From contig NZ_JAUNXI010000009.1 of assembly GCF_030539875.1 (NCBI RefSeq), positions 1 through 64,000 on the forward strand: 64,000 nucleotides of DNA, given 5' to 3'. Shown piece by piece: positions 10,201 to 18,098 of the stretch. Under the pieces are notes generated by a model. The model did not search any database. It saw only the letters and a program-made list of their open reading frames with translations, and had not been told where the DNA came from. A program made the position numbers and the translations under genes. How positions within the stretch are numbered: position 1 is the first letter of the stretch; every line of letters starts with the position of its first letter. Source of the DNA: Methanobrevibacter sp. GTDB taxonomy: Archaea > Methanobacteriota > Methanobacteria > Methanobacteriales > Methanobacteriaceae.

Positions 10201-12628
10201 AACTATTGATTCTGGTTTAGAAAATGGAATTGTCATCGATAAACAAGTAATTATTAACGGACATGGATTTAAAATAAACAGCACTAATTTAGCTAAATTA
10301 TTCAGCGTAACAAAAACTGGTAATTTAACTTTAAAAGATGTTATTGTTTTAACTGATTATGCAACTACAGGAAATCCGGTTAAAGATAAAGCTAGCTTAA
10401 AAAATAATGGAATTGTAACTTTAGACAATGTCACATTTACAAGTAAACAAACATTAACCACAGCTACCACCTATTTATCCAGTCCAATATACAATAACGG
10501 AATTTTAAACATTGCTAACAGTAAATTTATTAATTCAACAATTGAAACCAGCGCTCAAACTTGTTATGGATTAATTGATAACGATGGAGAATTAAAAATT
10601 TCAAATACCCTTTTTGATAAAAACTCAATGATTGAATCCTCAAAATACAGTGCAATCTATGCAAATGGATTAATACACAACAAAGGCAATTTAACCTTAA
10701 ATCTAGTTAATGTTACTAACAACTATATTAAAACACCATATAATAGCTATGGACTTATAAGAGGAGATACAAACGGAGCAATAACCATCAACAATAGTAT
10801 TTTTGAAAACAATGTGTTAGATTCTAAAGACGACAATGCACAAGGTACTGTATTATACTTAGAATCAGGAACTGCAAAAATTTCAAACTCCAAATTTATT
10901 AAAAATATTGGAGCTAGAAGCGGTGGTGCCATATACACTATAATCCCTACTACATTCATTAACAACACATTCGAAAAAAATACTGCTACAGATTCAGGTG
11001 GAGCAATATACACCGGCAATGCAAAAACATTATTTGCAAACAATACATTTAAGGATAATGAAGCAAATACCGGCGGAGCAATATATTCCAGTGAATTAAC
11101 CTCAGCAAATGGAAACCAGTTTATCAGCAACCGTGCAACTAAACATGGAGGAGCAATTTACTCCAATACTATTGGAACAATGGAAAAACCAATTGAAAAT
11201 AACATATTCATAAACAATGAAGCACTTGAAAATGGTGGGGCAATCTACTCTAAAAATGGAGTAAGAGTAAATAAAAGCACAATACAAGGAAATAAAGCTG
11301 GAAACGGTGCTGCAATTTATTCTGCTGCAACTGGAGGAAGCGAATCAGTGAAAACTTCTTCCATCAAAAATACAATTTTTGACAGCAATGTCATTAAATC
11401 ATCCTCTGGAAAATTAGTGTATTTCTATGGAAAATCCATTGCAGAAAACAACTATTGGGGAAACAATAATATTAACTTCACCGAATTAATTGGAGTTAAC
11501 GGAGGAACATTCACTGCACCAGAAAACATTACAATAATAATCATTGAAGGAAATACCACATTATCTTCTTCAGATACATACACTGTTAAATTTGTAAACA
11601 ACAATACAGGAATAACTGTTGCATTGAATGATTATGAAGCGGAAGTTTCATCCAATTTAAATCCAGTTACTCCTACAATAATCAGCATTAAAAATGGTGT
11701 TGGAAGTTTCCGGTATAATGCTGAAAACAATGGTCAGGACACCATAAAAATTAGTAAAAATAATGTTGAAATAACCAATGCCACAGTAACTGTAATCCTT
11801 CCTAAAAAACCAGTTAATATTGATGATGCTTTAGTGATTGTCAATGACAAAAACTTAACATTCACATTCACCTTCAAATTACCTGAAAATGCAATGGGAA
11901 CATTTACCGTTAAAATTGGTGAAACAACAAAAACTGCATCATTAGTAAATGGATCTGCAACCATCAAGTTATCTGGATTGCCTGCAGGATTACAAACTGC
12001 AAATATCACATATAGCGGTGATGAAAATTACGAATCCACAGCTAAACAGACCAATATTACAGTAGCAAAACAAGAAGTTAAATCAAGCACCATAACAACT
12101 GTAACTGCACCAAAATATGGCAAAACTGCATCTTATGCCATTAAATTACCAGCTACAGCAACAGGAACTTTAACAGTGACTGTTGACGGTAAAAAATATA
12201 CTAAAACTATTGTAAATGGTGAAGCTACAGTAACAATACCGAAATTAGCAGTGGGAAAACATACCATAAAAATCGCATATTCAGGCGATAATAACTACAA
12301 AGGTGTTAGCAAAACTTCAACAGCAACTATTGTTAAACCGAAAGTAACTCCTACAATATATGCTAAAAATAAAGTCTTCAAAGTTAAAACTAAAGTTAAA
12401 AAATATTCTATAACTTTAAAGCATGGTAAAAAAGCACTTAAAAAAGTAAAAGTGTATTTAAAAGTTAAAGGTAAAACTTACACTGCTAAAACTAATAGTA
12501 AAGGAGAAGCAACCTTTAAAATTACCAAATTAACCAAAAAAGGAATTTACAAAAGTAGCATCACATACAAAGGAAGTGCAACATACAAAAAAGTTACAAA
12601 ATATGTAAAAATTACTGCCAAAAGATAG
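7238..12628 (+). CDS. Large secreted adhesin-like protein with three beta-helix modules and Ig-like tail
   Basis: A 1796-residue exported protein. The signal peptide (MNTKLKKSIIVLMVFFVLII, cleaved near ISATA, about residue 28) follows an SD at 7227-7230. Three homologous modules begin near residues 62, 461 and 961 with TFTDLN/TFKELD, then INKEVTINGHG-type and LTLKNIT-type motifs. Each has parallel beta-helix rungs with GGAIY and NNTF phrases, and an NNYWG motif followed by an Ig-like domain. After about residue 1520 come two Big_3-like Ig domains (ITYSGDENY, IAYSGDNNY) and a very Lys-rich final domain of about 95 residues. There is no C-terminal membrane helix, LPxTG motif or recognised pseudomurein-binding repeat, so attachment may be ionic. 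This type is common in Methanobrevibacter; the binding partner is unknown. Confidence 0.88.
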   Translation: MNTKLKKSIIVLMVFFVLIISIGPISATADLSTKEMLASNDNIGLNDNLKESSTDTLSSNEKTFTDLNTEINNNNEVNLEADYVYSSGDSFNNGIQINKEVTINGHGHTVNPNGNLLFDIGTDGLLTLNDMTIVNTYSSPNPMIKNGGTLILNNVTFTVERRILSSFTSGSKYITIENDGIMNVENCTFKDSYIHSDAITSTTKQLSIYGLIYNTNTITIKNTIFENNKLYNPSTDKMGKTIDICAILHNKNNMSLDNITIKNTNVSYVAASGNHFEGIIFNEKGTLTINRSTIVNNSIIFPNTKNIYLKGIIYSESSDSILNVSNTIIADNTNLQMTDSKPMVEYKGTANLNSNYWGTNTPNFKNLITGTEPTNYINITFNPSEVTAGEEKVFDITFSLNDEIVTAIPTYNITIRSDKTGTKIVKIENGIGHYNYISNTPGNDTIHIQDNEYTITTTMSQSGTFTDLNELISKNSEIELTKDYTFDETTDSALQTGIQIDKEVTINGNGYTINSTDLARLFNIGTAGKLTLKNITLITNNVVTSSATSNANILNKGELNFDGVIFTSQRIWTTGTVIASAIFNYDDNSKMSINNSIFKDSLVNYTSTTETLNPYGLIYNKGSLSINNTIFRNNGIYSTGKALSSQNGGLIYDAGNSLVIENTQIEKNFVKHNTTGNAISVLYGLIYVQGKTVTINNCNFKENNISTISENANANAFGVICMKGGELNIANSKFIKNNAKTGSAISTYLTATTINSNNNIFEENTATNGGSIYIYHNSILNSENDIYKKNAAENGGAIYVKTSNSNIGEISVKNSIFEENGANIGSAIYSSNKTNVNNNYWGNNNPKFEILITNGINSQTPNNHAILVIEGDSEIIPEYTKTYSVRFKTNDTNDLSKLPDYKVNLTATNKLSDENITIKGASASFNYTSTLDEITDIIKVSVNSNELATFEVTVKEDANAKGTFKELDRIIRKSTDEINLIKDYSFDATIDSGLENGIVIDKQVIINGHGFKINSTNLAKLFSVTKTGNLTLKDVIVLTDYATTGNPVKDKASLKNNGIVTLDNVTFTSKQTLTTATTYLSSPIYNNGILNIANSKFINSTIETSAQTCYGLIDNDGELKISNTLFDKNSMIESSKYSAIYANGLIHNKGNLTLNLVNVTNNYIKTPYNSYGLIRGDTNGAITINNSIFENNVLDSKDDNAQGTVLYLESGTAKISNSKFIKNIGARSGGAIYTIIPTTFINNTFEKNTATDSGGAIYTGNAKTLFANNTFKDNEANTGGAIYSSELTSANGNQFISNRATKHGGAIYSNTIGTMEKPIENNIFINNEALENGGAIYSKNGVRVNKSTIQGNKAGNGAAIYSAATGGSESVKTSSIKNTIFDSNVIKSSSGKLVYFYGKSIAENNYWGNNNINFTELIGVNGGTFTAPENITIIIIEGNTTLSSSDTYTVKFVNNNTGITVALNDYEAEVSSNLNPVTPTIISIKNGVGSFRYNAENNGQDTIKISKNNVEITNATVTVILPKKPVNIDDALVIVNDKNLTFTFTFKLPENAMGTFTVKIGETTKTASLVNGSATIKLSGLPAGLQTANITYSGDENYESTAKQTNITVAKQEVKSSTITTVTAPKYGKTASYAIKLPATATGTLTVTVDGKKYTKTIVNGEATVTIPKLAVGKHTIKIAYSGDNNYKGVSKTSTATIVKPKVTPTIYAKNKVFKVKTKVKKYSITLKHGKKALKKVKVYLKVKGKTYTAKTNSKGEATFKITKLTKKGIYKSSITYKGSATYKKVTKYVKITAKR

Positions 12629-12662
12629 AGACAAACCATCTCTATCACTTTTTTCATTTTTT
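12624..12662 (+). terminator. Hairpin and T-tract terminator after the first adhesin gene
   Basis: Stem GATAGAGA (12624-12631) pairs with TCTCTATC (12639-12646) around a seven-base loop, followed by acttttttcattttttt. The stem begins within the stop codon region. This is a bacterial-type intrinsic terminator shape. Confidence 0.75.
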
Positions 12663-12778
12663 TATTACTTATTTGAAATACATTAAAAGAACTATCAACC
12701 GTTTAATTATACTAAAACAATGTAAATAACATTATTTTTAGAAAATAAGCAATTATCCTAAGTAATACAAAGATAATC

Positions 12779-12787
12779 TTTATATAA
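12779..12787 (+). promoter_or_regulatory. TATA box of the second adhesin gene
   Basis: The sequence tttatataa is a good archaeal TATA box. Transcription would begin about 25 bases further on, near 12810, leaving a leader of roughly 50 bases that includes the strong ribosome site at 12848-12855. The rest of the 12629-12848 spacer shows nothing else. Confidence 0.5.
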
Positions 12788-12849
12788 TAACTATTTCAAA
12801 TGCAATAATGTATTAATAGTTTTTATAAAATTAATACAAACACGCAAAA

Positions 12850-12866
12850 GGAGGATTGAAAAAATA
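12850..12866 (+). promoter_or_regulatory. Perfect Shine-Dalgarno sequence spaced for an AUA codon
   Basis: GGAGGA (12850-12855) is followed, after eight bases, by ATA (12864-12866), in frame with the second adhesin gene. In the third adhesin gene the same GGAGGA is followed after eight bases by ATG (59270). The first ATG of the second adhesin gene (12891) is 35 bases away, too far for this site. The ATA therefore sits where a start codon is expected. Confidence 0.65.
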
Positions 12867-12890
12867 AACAAAACCCTTAAAATATCCATT

Positions 12891-14651
12891 ATGATATTTA
12901 CTATGATTTTTTTAGTAATGGTTTGTACTTCAACTACCACAGCGGCAAGTGACTTAAACTCAATGAGTGAAACACTGACTGCAAACCACAATGATGTTTT
13001 ATCTGACATAAATGAAGCAGATGAATCGGATATTGAATATACTGAAATTCATGTAAAGAATAATGTTGAAACTTCTGGAAATGGAAGTGAAAGCAGTCCA
13101 TTTAAAACAATAAATGAAGCAATCAATTACGGGAACAACAATACAAAACCAGTAATTGTCCATATTCATTCAGGAACATATGATGATATAAATATGACCA
13201 TCACAAACAATATGATTATAAAATCATACGATGGTGGCGTAACATTAAATGCAAACAATAATGGATGGTTCTTTTATTCTACAAATTCCAGTAATAACTT
13301 ATCATTAATTGGTTTAACATTCATAAATGGAATTAGATATGATTACTATGATTCTAGTGAAGGTGGAGTTGTAAAAACTGCAGGCCACATTGACGTTATC
13401 AATTGTACTTTTGAACATAATTTCGGAGGTACAGGCGGAGGAATAAATTCAAACAATGGTGCCAACATCATTAATTCAACATTCAACCACAATAAAGCAG
13501 AATACAATGGTGCCGGAATCTACAGTATTTATGGTCAGACCAATATCATCAACTGTAACTTCAACAACAATACTGCAAAAAGACAAGGTGGTGCTGTAAG
13601 AGTTCAAGGAAGCACATATATTGAAAACTCCACATTTAACAATAATTTAGCAGGCCATGGTCCTTCAATGGGTATTGCAAATTATGCTGGAAATGGAGGT
13701 GCTGTAAGAGTAACCGAAGGTGATTTAAACATTGAATCATCAATATTCAATAATAACACCGCAAAATTTGAGGGTGGAGCGGTTTCCGCTGGAGATGACA
13801 GTCAATACTCACAAACACACTATCAATTAAACATCCGCAATTCAACATTTACCAATAATAAAGCACGTAATGGTGCGGGAATTGTTGCAAATGATGGAAT
13901 AAATATCACAAACAGTACTATCGCAAACAATACTGTACCATACACAGTAAGTGCAAAATATGGTTCAGGAACTGCAGTTTACATACTAAATGGAGATAGT
14001 TCATTTGTTGGAAATGTCATCAAAAACAATACAAATCCGTATGCTATTTTATATAAAGAAGGAATTTATTCATATAGCGGAAATGTAGCTGAAAAAGACA
14101 ATATTTGGGGAAATGAAACTACATCCCATATTAAAACAAACAATGGGAAAACAACCCAAAATGTGGCTACAATTCCCAAAATAAACAAACCTCAAATTAC
14201 AATAAAAACAGGTGCAAATATTAAAAAGATTAATAATAACCCAATTAATCCGCCTAAAGATGATGCACCAACCAAAACTACTGAAAACTCCACAAAACAA
14301 GAAAATACAAAAAATCAAAATATAATTGATAAAATTATAACAGAAATTACAGATGGTCTCAAATCAATTACCAATCAAGAATCATCTAATGAAAACATAA
14401 ATTCAGAAAATGGAATCATAGTTAACGGAACAACCAATCCTGCAAGCAGCAATGTAGGTGAAAATTCAAATGAACCAGTTTCACAAGACAATAGTGGAAA
14501 TGGCGAAAATGGAGATTCGGCAATTGCTCATGAAATATCTAAAATAACCAAAGCTATTACTAAAGACTATTTAATGCACTCCATTGCATTAATAATAATC
14601 GTAGCATTAGCATTTATAATTGGATATAAAAGAAAACAAAAAGAAAAATAA
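12891..14651 (+). CDS. Adhesin-like beta-helix surface protein with C-terminal membrane anchor; start uncertain
   Basis: 586 residues from the first ATG, giving a hydrophobic leader (MIFTMIFLVMVC) with no preceding basic residues. Reading upstream in frame from the ATA at 12864 adds x-NKTLKISI, which restores a normal signal peptide. The true start is therefore probably 12864, or the gene has lost its start codon. The mature part begins with a pectate-lyase-like pattern (SPFKTINEAINYG), then right-handed beta-helix rungs with repeated NNTAK and GGAV phrases to about residue 400. Next is a low-complexity Asn/Thr/Glu-rich stalk, and finally a membrane helix with a basic tail (about 560-586, YKRKQKEK). 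No LPxTG motif precedes the helix. Probable role: cell-surface adhesion; ligand unknown. Confidence 0.8.
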   Translation: MIFTMIFLVMVCTSTTTAASDLNSMSETLTANHNDVLSDINEADESDIEYTEIHVKNNVETSGNGSESSPFKTINEAINYGNNNTKPVIVHIHSGTYDDINMTITNNMIIKSYDGGVTLNANNNGWFFYSTNSSNNLSLIGLTFINGIRYDYYDSSEGGVVKTAGHIDVINCTFEHNFGGTGGGINSNNGANIINSTFNHNKAEYNGAGIYSIYGQTNIINCNFNNNTAKRQGGAVRVQGSTYIENSTFNNNLAGHGPSMGIANYAGNGGAVRVTEGDLNIESSIFNNNTAKFEGGAVSAGDDSQYSQTHYQLNIRNSTFTNNKARNGAGIVANDGINITNSTIANNTVPYTVSAKYGSGTAVYILNGDSSFVGNVIKNNTNPYAILYKEGIYSYSGNVAEKDNIWGNETTSHIKTNNGKTTQNVATIPKINKPQITIKTGANIKKINNNPINPPKDDAPTKTTENSTKQENTKNQNIIDKIITEITDGLKSITNQESSNENINSENGIIVNGTTNPASSNVGENSNEPVSQDNSGNGENGDSAIAHEISKITKAITKDYLMHSIALIIIVALAFIIGYKRKQKEK

Positions 14652-14675
14652 CCAATAAAAAAACCATCACCCAAT

Positions 14676-14696
14676 CATTTTTAATAATTAAAAATG
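14676..14696. terminator. Hairpin between convergent adhesin and L10e genes
   Basis: CATTTTTAA (14676-14684) pairs with TTAAAAATG (14688-14696) around TAA. On the minus strand it is followed by a T-rich run (about 14654-14664), so it suits the L10e transcript better; it may stop both converging transcripts. Confidence 0.45.
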
Positions 14697-14742
14697 ACAC
14701 TATAAAAAATTTTAAAAAAAGTAAAAAATTTAGTTAAAAAAT

Positions 14743-15225
14743 CTATTTAACTAAATCTGCGCCTTTGTCAACAACTATTTTACATGGAACTGGTATTTTC
14801 ATACCTGCTCTTTTTAATGCAACTTTAGCTTGTTCAAAGTTTTTAGCGTGACAATCAATAGTAACAATTCTTTGATCTTTTTTAACAATAGCTTCAACAC
14901 TAACAGGTTTACCAAAAGCATTTCTCATACCACTTTGTACCCTATCTGCACCTGCACCAGTTGCCATCGGGTTTTCCCTTACAATTTGGTGAGGGTAAAC
15001 TCTTAATTTTAAGTGGTAACCCATTCTACCAGCAGCCCTTTGCATTAATCTGTTAGAAGCAATCCTTGCAGCTTCCAAAGAGTTGTGTCTAATTTGAGTT
15101 GGTTTTTTAACAGCTAAACTTACAGATACTGGGAATTCATCTTTTAAATTACCCATATCATATTGTACAATTCTTGAATTTGGGGTTTTTCTAATATAAT
15201 CTCTTCTTGTATAAGCACGAACCAT
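14743..15225 (-). CDS. rpl10e: 50S ribosomal protein L10e (uL16 family)
   Basis: A 160-residue protein of the archaeal/eukaryotic L10e (uL16) family, part of the large ribosomal subunit near the tRNA-binding sites. It begins [20 protein letters not shown] and has the conserved [13 protein letters not shown] and [20 protein letters not shown] near the middle. The loop sequence [16 protein letters not shown] is typical. The ATG at 15225 is chosen because it gives this conserved start and is preceded by GGAGGAAT. The gene is transcribed alone, with A/T-rich DNA upstream (15250-15400) holding its promoter. Confidence 0.96.
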   Translation of the reverse strand: MVRAYTRRDYIRKTPNSRIVQYDMGNLKDEFPVSVSLAVKKPTQIRHNSLEAARIASNRLMQRAAGRMGYHLKLRVYPHQIVRENPMATGAGADRVQSGMRNAFGKPVSVEAIVKKDQRIVTIDCHAKNFEQAKVALKRAGMKIPVPCKIVVDKGADLVK

Positions 15226-15430
15226 TATAATTCCTCCGAAATAAAACATAACATGATAAACATGTTTTAATTAAAAATAGCTATGATATATTCAAATCCA
15301 TAATAGCTATATAAAATTATATATCGTGATAGATAGAATACTTAAATATATTAATTAAGTTATTAATAAATGTTACCATAATATAAAAAAAATCTTTTAA
15401 AAAAAAGATTAATAAAAATAAAGTGAAAAA

Positions 15431-15658
15431 ATGAAAATAAAAGGAAAAATACATTTAAATTATAAAGACAGCGAATCTGCAAAATTAGTGTTTGATTCCT
15501 TAGAAATAGATAATGAAAATTATTTAAAATCCGAATTAAAAGAAAATGAAATAATTTATAAAATCAATAGCAAAACCTTAGGTAGTTTCTTATCAACTGC
15601 TGATGATCTTATTGCATCTGAAATTGTTGTTGAAAAAATATTGGGCGAAACACAATAA
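15431..15658 (+). CDS. KEOPS complex subunit Pcc1
   Basis: A 75-residue protein resembling Pcc1, the small dimer-forming subunit of the KEOPS complex that makes the universal t6A base in ANN-decoding tRNAs. The pattern is the expected one: an N-terminal beta strand with small acidic helix (GKIHLNYKDSESAKLVFDSL), a central strand, and a C-terminal TADDLIASEIVVEKIL helix. Only about 75 residues are needed for the fold. No good SD precedes the ATG (taaagtgaaaaATG). It is not beside other KEOPS genes. The family is short and diverged, so confidence is moderate. Confidence 0.75.
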   Translation: MKIKGKIHLNYKDSESAKLVFDSLEIDNENYLKSELKENEIIYKINSKTLGSFLSTADDLIASEIVVEKILGETQ

Positions 15659-15894
15659 ACTTCCAAATAATCAATATGCCACCAAATACCATCAAACCAG
15701 AAACAAAACAGCCAATACTCCATTTTTATAATGCCTATGACTTTAACAGGCACGCATCCTAATTTTATTATAATTCTGGTCAAAGAAGTTGACTGTTAGA
15801 TAATTATGATATAAAAAGTTTTATATAAATAAAAAAAAATATATTAATTATTAGATTAGTTCAATTTAATAATTCATTTATGAGAGTGTAATTT

Positions 15895-16935
15895 ATGGAA
15901 TGTTATTATCATCCTGGAGAAGAAAGTGAATGGAATTGTGCCATATGTAACAAATCCGTTTGTAAAGAATGCGGTTTAGAGATTGCGGGAAAAGTCTATT
16001 GTAAAGACTGTTTGGAAAAAATCATTGGATTGAATATTGAAAACAAAACAGAAGACAGTAAAGAAAATGCAATTGTAACAGAACCTCAAGAAGTAAATGC
16101 ACAGACAGATGATTTAATATATCAACCAGCAGATGAGAAAGAAGATTTCGAAATACCTTACTCCCATCAGGAAGAGGTTTCCTCAATCGAATATGAGGGA
16201 ATTAATGACAACTCACCATACAACATAAAAAACATTGATACAAGCAGTCTGGAATCCTCCTATTTAAATGACATGGACCAGCCAATTGTCGCTCAAGATG
16301 AATTAAATAAATTACCGGAACAAGAATTATATCAAAAAATGGAAAATGATAATGACTTCATTTACCCTGACCATTCCTATGAACCGCAAAAAACAAGTGC
16401 AAGATTAGAATTGGAAGACAAATATGAAAAATATCTTGAAGACTTGTATTTTGATGAAAATGAGGTTCCATTAGGAGAGCAACTAGCGAAAGATGAAGCC
16501 CAATACGGATCTTTAACCAGGAAAGAATATGCTCCTAGAGAAAAGATGCCGCATGATGAAATAACATCCATCCCAAAAGGACTGGAATCCGAGACTCCTG
16601 AAGAAATGGAAGCTAGAATCCGTGCTGAACTCTTAAAAGAACAGGAATTAATGACAAGTGATGACAGCAGCAATAAAAGCCTCCTCAATTTAAAAGGCAG
16701 GAAGCCTAAAAAAGAGAACAGGAACATTCACAATATAAATTATAAAGATGAAAAAGAACAGATGGGCATTGTGGACATTATATTAACAATAATACTTGTT
16801 ATTGTAATTTTGATTGTTGTATACTACATAATATACTTGTTTTTATTAAATTCAAGTTACCCTACATTTATGGATGCAATCTTTGCACTTAGAAATCCGC
16901 AAAATGTTATTAATGCTCTTTTAACCCCTAAATAA
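15895..16935 (+). CDS. Zinc-finger (B-box-like) membrane protein of unknown function
   Basis: 346 residues. The N-terminus carries a dense zinc-binding pattern: Cys3, His6, Cys15, Cys18, Cys23, Cys26, Cys36 and Cys39, like a B-box or double zinc ribbon. A long acidic, probably unstructured middle (about 45-285) rich in Glu, Asp, Ser and Pro follows. A strong membrane helix lies at about 290-313 (IVDIILTIILVIVILIVVYY), then a short tail. A topology with a cytoplasmic zinc domain tethered to the membrane is inferred. I do not recognise a function. Its 3' end overlaps the convergent nucleotidyltransferase gene by 15 bases. The preceding 236-base spacer holds a TATA-like tttatataaa at about 15820. 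Confidence 0.7.
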   Translation: MECYYHPGEESEWNCAICNKSVCKECGLEIAGKVYCKDCLEKIIGLNIENKTEDSKENAIVTEPQEVNAQTDDLIYQPADEKEDFEIPYSHQEEVSSIEYEGINDNSPYNIKNIDTSSLESSYLNDMDQPIVAQDELNKLPEQELYQKMENDNDFIYPDHSYEPQKTSARLELEDKYEKYLEDLYFDENEVPLGEQLAKDEAQYGSLTRKEYAPREKMPHDEITSIPKGLESETPEEMEARIRAELLKEQELMTSDDSSNKSLLNLKGRKPKKENRNIHNINYKDEKEQMGIVDIILTIILVIVILIVVYYIIYLFLLNSSYPTFMDAIFALRNPQNVINALLTPK

Positions 16936-18009
16936 TGAAATATTTTCATTATTTACTTTTTTTATAAATTTTTCCAATACTTCATTATTTTTATATCCCA
17001 ATATTCTGATATTTGATGGGTATTTATCAATATATCGGGAAATATCTTTTTTCGAAATAGAATTTTCCAGAATACTCAATATTCTTTGACGAAAGTGTGA
17101 TGAAAATCCATGCAGTATGAATTTTTCCAATTCTTCCAGATTATCATACGGCCCATTGTCAAGGATATTTTTAGCCAGTTTATCATTAAATAGATTCAAA
17201 TCAGACAGTTCTTTAAAATCAAATGCATTAGCAGTGTTTAAAATAGAATCCTCATCCCTAATCCCATAAATTATAGAATCATTTTTGATTTCTCTTTTTA
17301 AAACTTCAATTGTTTTTGAAGGCATCATGTCTAAAACATTATCAAAATCATCATTTAATATGCTTTCACGAATTAAAGTTCCGCTTACCCCTTCAATTCG
17401 CTTAACGAAAATGAATTTATTTGAATAATCAAAACCTATTTTGCTTAAAGAATTGGCAAATGAAGTTATCACATAATTATCCTCTTCAAGTTTATCTTTG
17501 AGAACAATTTCATTTGTTGTCTTATCGACAATTTTATAGGGTTTTGGAGCAATATGATGACCCAAATTTATTCTTTTCAATATTTCATCAAACCCTTCTT
17601 TTGGTTTGTATCCTCGGGGAATATAATCAGTGTTTAATGCTTTAAACATCTTACAAAGACATAAAGAATATTGGCCAGACCCCATGATTCCCATAGGAGG
17701 ACCCTCCACAACAACATCTGCCCCAACAGAAATTGCAATTTCCGCCCTATTTTCTCTTGGCAATATATATGGAATTCCCCTACCACTTCTTTCAAATAAT
17801 CCTGGCACAATAGCTACAAATAATGAATCAGGAAACATGTGTTTTGCAGTTTTCATGCAATGAAAATGACCATTATGCAAAGGATTATACTCGGTAAAAT
17901 CTGCTATCAAATTAATATCTGAAGTAGTATCCGAAACTTCAAAATCCATATTCAAATCATTGAAAAATAATTCCTTATCTCTTTTGAGAATATCTAAAAC
18001 TTGGGACAT
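16921..18009 (-). CDS. HIGH-motif nucleotidyltransferase, TmcAL-like
   Basis: A 362-residue protein with an N-terminal HIGH-superfamily nucleotidyltransferase domain: EYNPLHNGHFHCMKTAK near residues 38-54, followed by PRENRAEIAISVGADVVVEG and an SGTLIRESI phrase near residue 205. This layout matches the TmcAL/YlbM family, whose bacterial members activate acetate to acetylate the wobble cytidine of elongator tRNA-Met. Whether the archaeal relatives do this is not known to me; the family link is the only claim. The C-terminal half (about 230-362) is helical without obvious motifs. The gene is convergent with, and overlaps by 15 bases, the zinc-finger membrane protein gene. The upstream gene pyrC diverges from it. 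Confidence 0.72.
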   Translation of the reverse strand: MSQVLDILKRDKELFFNDLNMDFEVSDTTSDINLIADFTEYNPLHNGHFHCMKTAKHMFPDSLFVAIVPGLFERSGRGIPYILPRENRAEIAISVGADVVVEGPPMGIMGSGQYSLCLCKMFKALNTDYIPRGYKPKEGFDEILKRINLGHHIAPKPYKIVDKTTNEIVLKDKLEEDNYVITSFANSLSKIGFDYSNKFIFVKRIEGVSGTLIRESILNDDFDNVLDMMPSKTIEVLKREIKNDSIIYGIRDEDSILNTANAFDFKELSDLNLFNDKLAKNILDNGPYDNLEELEKFILHGFSSHFRQRILSILENSISKKDISRYIDKYPSNIRILGYKNNEVLEKFIKKVNNENISLFRG

Positions 18010-18098
18010 AATCTTAAATATAATTTTAAAATTAAAAAAAGTTATGATTTAAAAATATTAACAAACAAACATTAAAGTATAGGAATAGGTGATTGAAA

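Noticed and set aside
7238-12628. Repeats that could be read as a CRISPR or tandem DNA repeat
   Set aside because: The repeats are protein-level beta-helix rungs and modules of unequal length, all in one reading frame.
12856-12867. A TTG start with a one-base frameshift (a lost A in the A-tract) for the second adhesin
   Set aside because: The ribosome site would be only one base from the TTG, far too close, so the AUA position is the better explanation. A short A-tract error cannot be excluded.
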